Assembly: GCF_020616555.1 (NCBI RefSeq)
Contig: NZ_CP085173.1
Span: forward strand, 8,820,001 to 8,884,000
DNA length: 64,000 nt
Reading direction: 5' to 3'
From: Streptomyces longhuiensis
GTDB taxonomy: Bacteria; Actinomycetota; Actinomycetes; Streptomycetales; Streptomycetaceae
Shown: in pieces, positions 62,200-64,000 of the stretch
Numbering within the stretch: the first letter of the stretch is position 1
Layout: every line of letters begins with the position of its first letter
The notes under the pieces: generated by a model
Told to the model about the DNA's origin: nothing
Database searches by the model: none
What the model saw: only the letters and a program-made list of their open reading frames with translations
Position numbers and translations under genes: made by a program

Positions 62200-62721
62200 T
62201 CAGGGCGCCGTCGAGGTCGGGGAGGCGTCTGTCCGGGACTTCGAGCGGGCGCCGTCGCACACGAGGTTGACGATGATCGTGACGGGAGTCGTGGGGGACG
62301 CCGCCGTGGTGGGCGGGAGGCTCGCTGCCGCCGTCCAGGTGCCCTTGCGCAGGGTGAGTGACGCGCCGCCCCAGTGCGGACCGTTCTTCCAGCCGTGGTC
62401 GGAACGGGCGCGGGCGAAGCCGGCCTTCAGGGCCGCGCCGGCCTTCGCCGACTCCCCCCGGCCCGTCAGCCGCTCGGTGCACTCGATCACGATCTGATCC
62501 TGCGGCGCCCGATCGAGCGTGACGCCCTCCGCCGCCAGCGCGGACGTCAGCTCGCGCACCGCGGTGTCCGCCGACAGGCGCGGTTCCGCGGATCGTGGCG
62601 GGAGCGGGCCCTTGTCGTCGATGAGGCGGGTGCAGCCCGTCGCGGCCGCTGTCGCGGCCACCGCCATGAGCAGTGCCACGATGTGCGTCGTCACCTGACG
62701 GCGTCGCATGATCCCGTCCAT
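62200..62721 (-). CDS. Putative lipoprotein
   Basis: 173 residues from the ATG at 62721, or 169 from 62709. RRRQVTTHIVALLMAVAATA is followed by AAATGCTRLIDD, a lipoprotein-like signal with a slightly unusual lipobox (A-T-G-C). The rest, with two Cys (VIECTERL and VNLVCDGA) that may pair, and a Thr/Ser/Pro-rich tail, is not recognised. It would be membrane-anchored outside the cell. Confidence 0.7.
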   Translation of the reverse strand: MDGIMRRRQVTTHIVALLMAVAATAAATGCTRLIDDKGPLPPRSAEPRLSADTAVRELTSALAAEGVTLDRAPQDQIVIECTERLTGRGESAKAGAALKAGFARARSDHGWKNGPHWGGASLTLRKGTWTAAASLPPTTAASPTTPVTIIVNLVCDGARSKSRTDASPTSTAP

Positions 62722-62851
62722 CCCCTCGAAGCCCCCAACGGCAGCCCAGTCTCCCATCCGCGAGCTGCGGGCCTGCGAGGGCCCGGTCCCGCTGTGCGGT
62801 GGGCGTGTGTCCCAGGGAATAGAGGTATCGGATCGGGACTTGGTTCTGTAT

Positions 62852-63283
62852 ATGACCGACACTTCGTTCAACCCGCGCACGCTCCTCGCCCAGAGCCGAC
62901 TCGGTGTTCTCGCCACGATCAAGTCGGACGGCCTGCCTCAGCTTTCCCCCGTCATGCCCTTCTACGACGAAGAGGCCGGCCTGCTTCACGTCTCGATGAC
63001 CGAGGGGCGGGCGAAGACGGCGAATCTGCGCCGCGACCCGCGCGCCGCTCTGGAGGTCACCAGCGCCGACGGCCGGTCATGGGCCACGGCCGAGGGCCCG
63101 GTGACGCTCGTCGGACCGGGAACCGACCCGAACGGCCCCGAGGTCGAGGCCCTCGTCAACTATTACCGCGCCGCCTCCGGTGAGCATCCCGACTGGGACG
63201 AGTACCGGTCGGTGATGGTGTCGGACCGCAGGGTGCTCATGACGATGACAGTCAAGCGCGTGTACGGGTCCCAGGCGGGCTGA
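62852..63283 (+). CDS. PPOX-class (F420-dependent) oxidoreductase
   Basis: 143 residues from the ATG at 62852. SRLGVLATIKSDGLPQLSPV, the MTEGRAKTANLRRDPRAALEV block and DYRSVMVSDRRVL-like end are those of the pyridoxamine 5'-phosphate oxidase-like split-barrel fold, close to the F420-dependent TIGR03618 group. The upstream TATAT next to the ATG suggests a short or no leader. Substrate not known. Confidence 0.88.
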   Translation: MTDTSFNPRTLLAQSRLGVLATIKSDGLPQLSPVMPFYDEEAGLLHVSMTEGRAKTANLRRDPRAALEVTSADGRSWATAEGPVTLVGPGTDPNGPEVEALVNYYRAASGEHPDWDEYRSVMVSDRRVLMTMTVKRVYGSQAG

Positions 63284-63389
63284 CTCGTGCCGGGTCACGC
63301 CTCGTGAGCGAACTCGTCACTGTCGCTGCCCTCTGTGAGTCCCCGGCCGGCGCTTCGCCCCTGATTACGCACAGTGTTACAAAGGGGAT

Positions 63390-64000
63390 ATGACGCAGTC
63401 CCTCGGGCGGCCTGTCGCCCGACAGGAGGGCGCAGTTTCCGGGGAGCCACGGCCCTCCTGGGGACAGAGCCTCCGCTCCCTCGTCAGCGTGCACAGCGTC
63501 GCAGGCCAGGTGTTTCTGCTGCAGCTGACACTGACCGTGCTGCTCGTCGTCGCGGCCGGCACGGCACTCGTGCTCCAGGCCAGGGACTCCGCCATGAAGG
63601 AGGCCGCTCACCGCTCGGTCGCGACCGCCGAGGCGTTCGCCCACTCGCCGGGCACGCTGGCCGCCATGAAGTCCGCCGACCCCGGCGCCGTGCTCCAGCC
63701 CGCCTCGGAGGCGACCCGCAAGGCAACGGGTGTCGACTACGTCGTGACGTTCAGCCCGAAGGGCATTCGCTGGTCCCACCCCGATCCGCATCTGATCGGC
63801 AAGCATGTGATCGGCTCGTTCGCGCCCGCGCTCGCCGGCCGTACGGTCACCAGCACCTTCAAGACCTCCGTCGGCCCCGCCGTGAACACGACCGTCCCGG
63901 TCAAGGACACCGACGGCTCCGTCGTCGGCCTCGTGGGCGTCGGGATCACCGTGGGACACGTGAACGCCGGGGTGTCGGACAGAGTGCCCTTGCTCGTGGG
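63390..64000 (+). CDS. Sensor histidine kinase, CitA/DcuS-like, N-terminal part
   Basis: The ATG at 63390 has AAAGGGG at 63381-63387; the frame is open to the window end (203 codons). A cytosolic tail of ~35 residues, TM1 (VFLLQLTLTVLLVVAAGTALVL) and an extracytoplasmic sensor follow: SMKEAAHRSVATAEAFAHSP and FSPKGIRWSHPDPHLIGKHV with the HP-DP-x-LIGK motif typical of CitA/DcuS domains, which bind C4- or tricarboxylates. The kinase core is beyond the edge. Confidence 0.88.
   Translation, partial: MTQSLGRPVARQEGAVSGEPRPSWGQSLRSLVSVHSVAGQVFLLQLTLTVLLVVAAGTALVLQARDSAMKEAAHRSVATAEAFAHSPGTLAAMKSADPGAVLQPASEATRKATGVDYVVTFSPKGIRWSHPDPHLIGKHVIGSFAPALAGRTVTSTFKTSVGPAVNTTVPVKDTDGSVVGLVGVGITVGHVNAGVSDRVPLLV

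Overview
The window is about 71-73% GC by eye, with strong G/C third positions, many GTG and TTG starts, Tat and lipoprotein signals, a SpoIIE-type phosphatase, MMPL, P450 and F420-type enzymes, and few short intergenic gaps. This points to a Streptomyces-like actinobacterium. The dense mix of oxidoreductases, one-component regulators, an insertion sequence and several broken genes looks like an accessory chromosomal segment rather than a housekeeping one. No rRNA, tRNA or CRISPR array was seen.

Layout. 0-10.4 kb: tail of a TsaC/YrdC-type gene; a leftward Pls/PosA-type polyamino-acid synthetase, M1 metallopeptidase and epoxide hydrolase run; a divergent secreted cholesterol oxidase whose stop codon appears to come from the right end of a solo tnpB insertion sequence. 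10.4-18.3 kb: an AhpD-like/NAD(P)-reductase pair, small proteins, then a translationally coupled three-gene module (receiver-flavoprotein, cNMP-binding histidine kinase, UBP zinc finger), and a Ser/Thr dehydratase. 18.4-24.2 kb: MMPL exporter, ABC ATPase, P-loop protein, MarR-like protein, PAS-SpoIIE phosphatase. 24.2-34.5 kb: flavin monooxygenase with AraC regulator, DUF2000 protein, an EF-G paralogue behind a leader ORF and stem-loop, a quinone-reductase-like MDR, a methyltransferase/membrane-protein pair, a TetR-amidohydrolase unit with an obvious operator. 34.6-46.6 kb: small zinc ribbon, LysR/tautomerase divergent pair, an Imm49-like protein, a YczE membrane protein divergent from a frameshifted MocR regulator, a FolD paralogue, an MmyB-type regulator remnant, a TIGR01777 epimerase behind a perfect 18-bp palindrome, SDR, GlxA-like regulator, saccharopine-dehydrogenase-like protein. 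46.9-53.2 kb: two P450s (one frameshifted, CYP199-like), an IclR regulator, a MIO-type aromatic amino acid ammonia-lyase and a VanB-type reductase, with a perfect 13-bp-arm palindrome in the divergent promoter. 53.3-64 kb: ArsR/SDR unit, a large unrecognised TIM-barrel-like protein behind elaborate inverted repeats, and small metabolic and redox proteins, ending in a truncated CitA-like sensor kinase.

How genes may work together (inference): the synthetase plus M1 peptidase resembles production and turnover of an isopeptide-linked poly-amino acid. The receiver-flavoprotein/kinase/UBP module looks like a cytosolic redox-responsive phosphorelay with an unknown output. The IclR/ammonia-lyase/reductase/CYP199-like set looks like an inducible route that deaminates an aromatic amino acid and oxidises the resulting aryl acid, with the P450 now broken in this copy. 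At least three genes are damaged or remnant (MocR, P450, MmyB), and one gene (cholesterol oxidase) is re-terminated by an insertion sequence.
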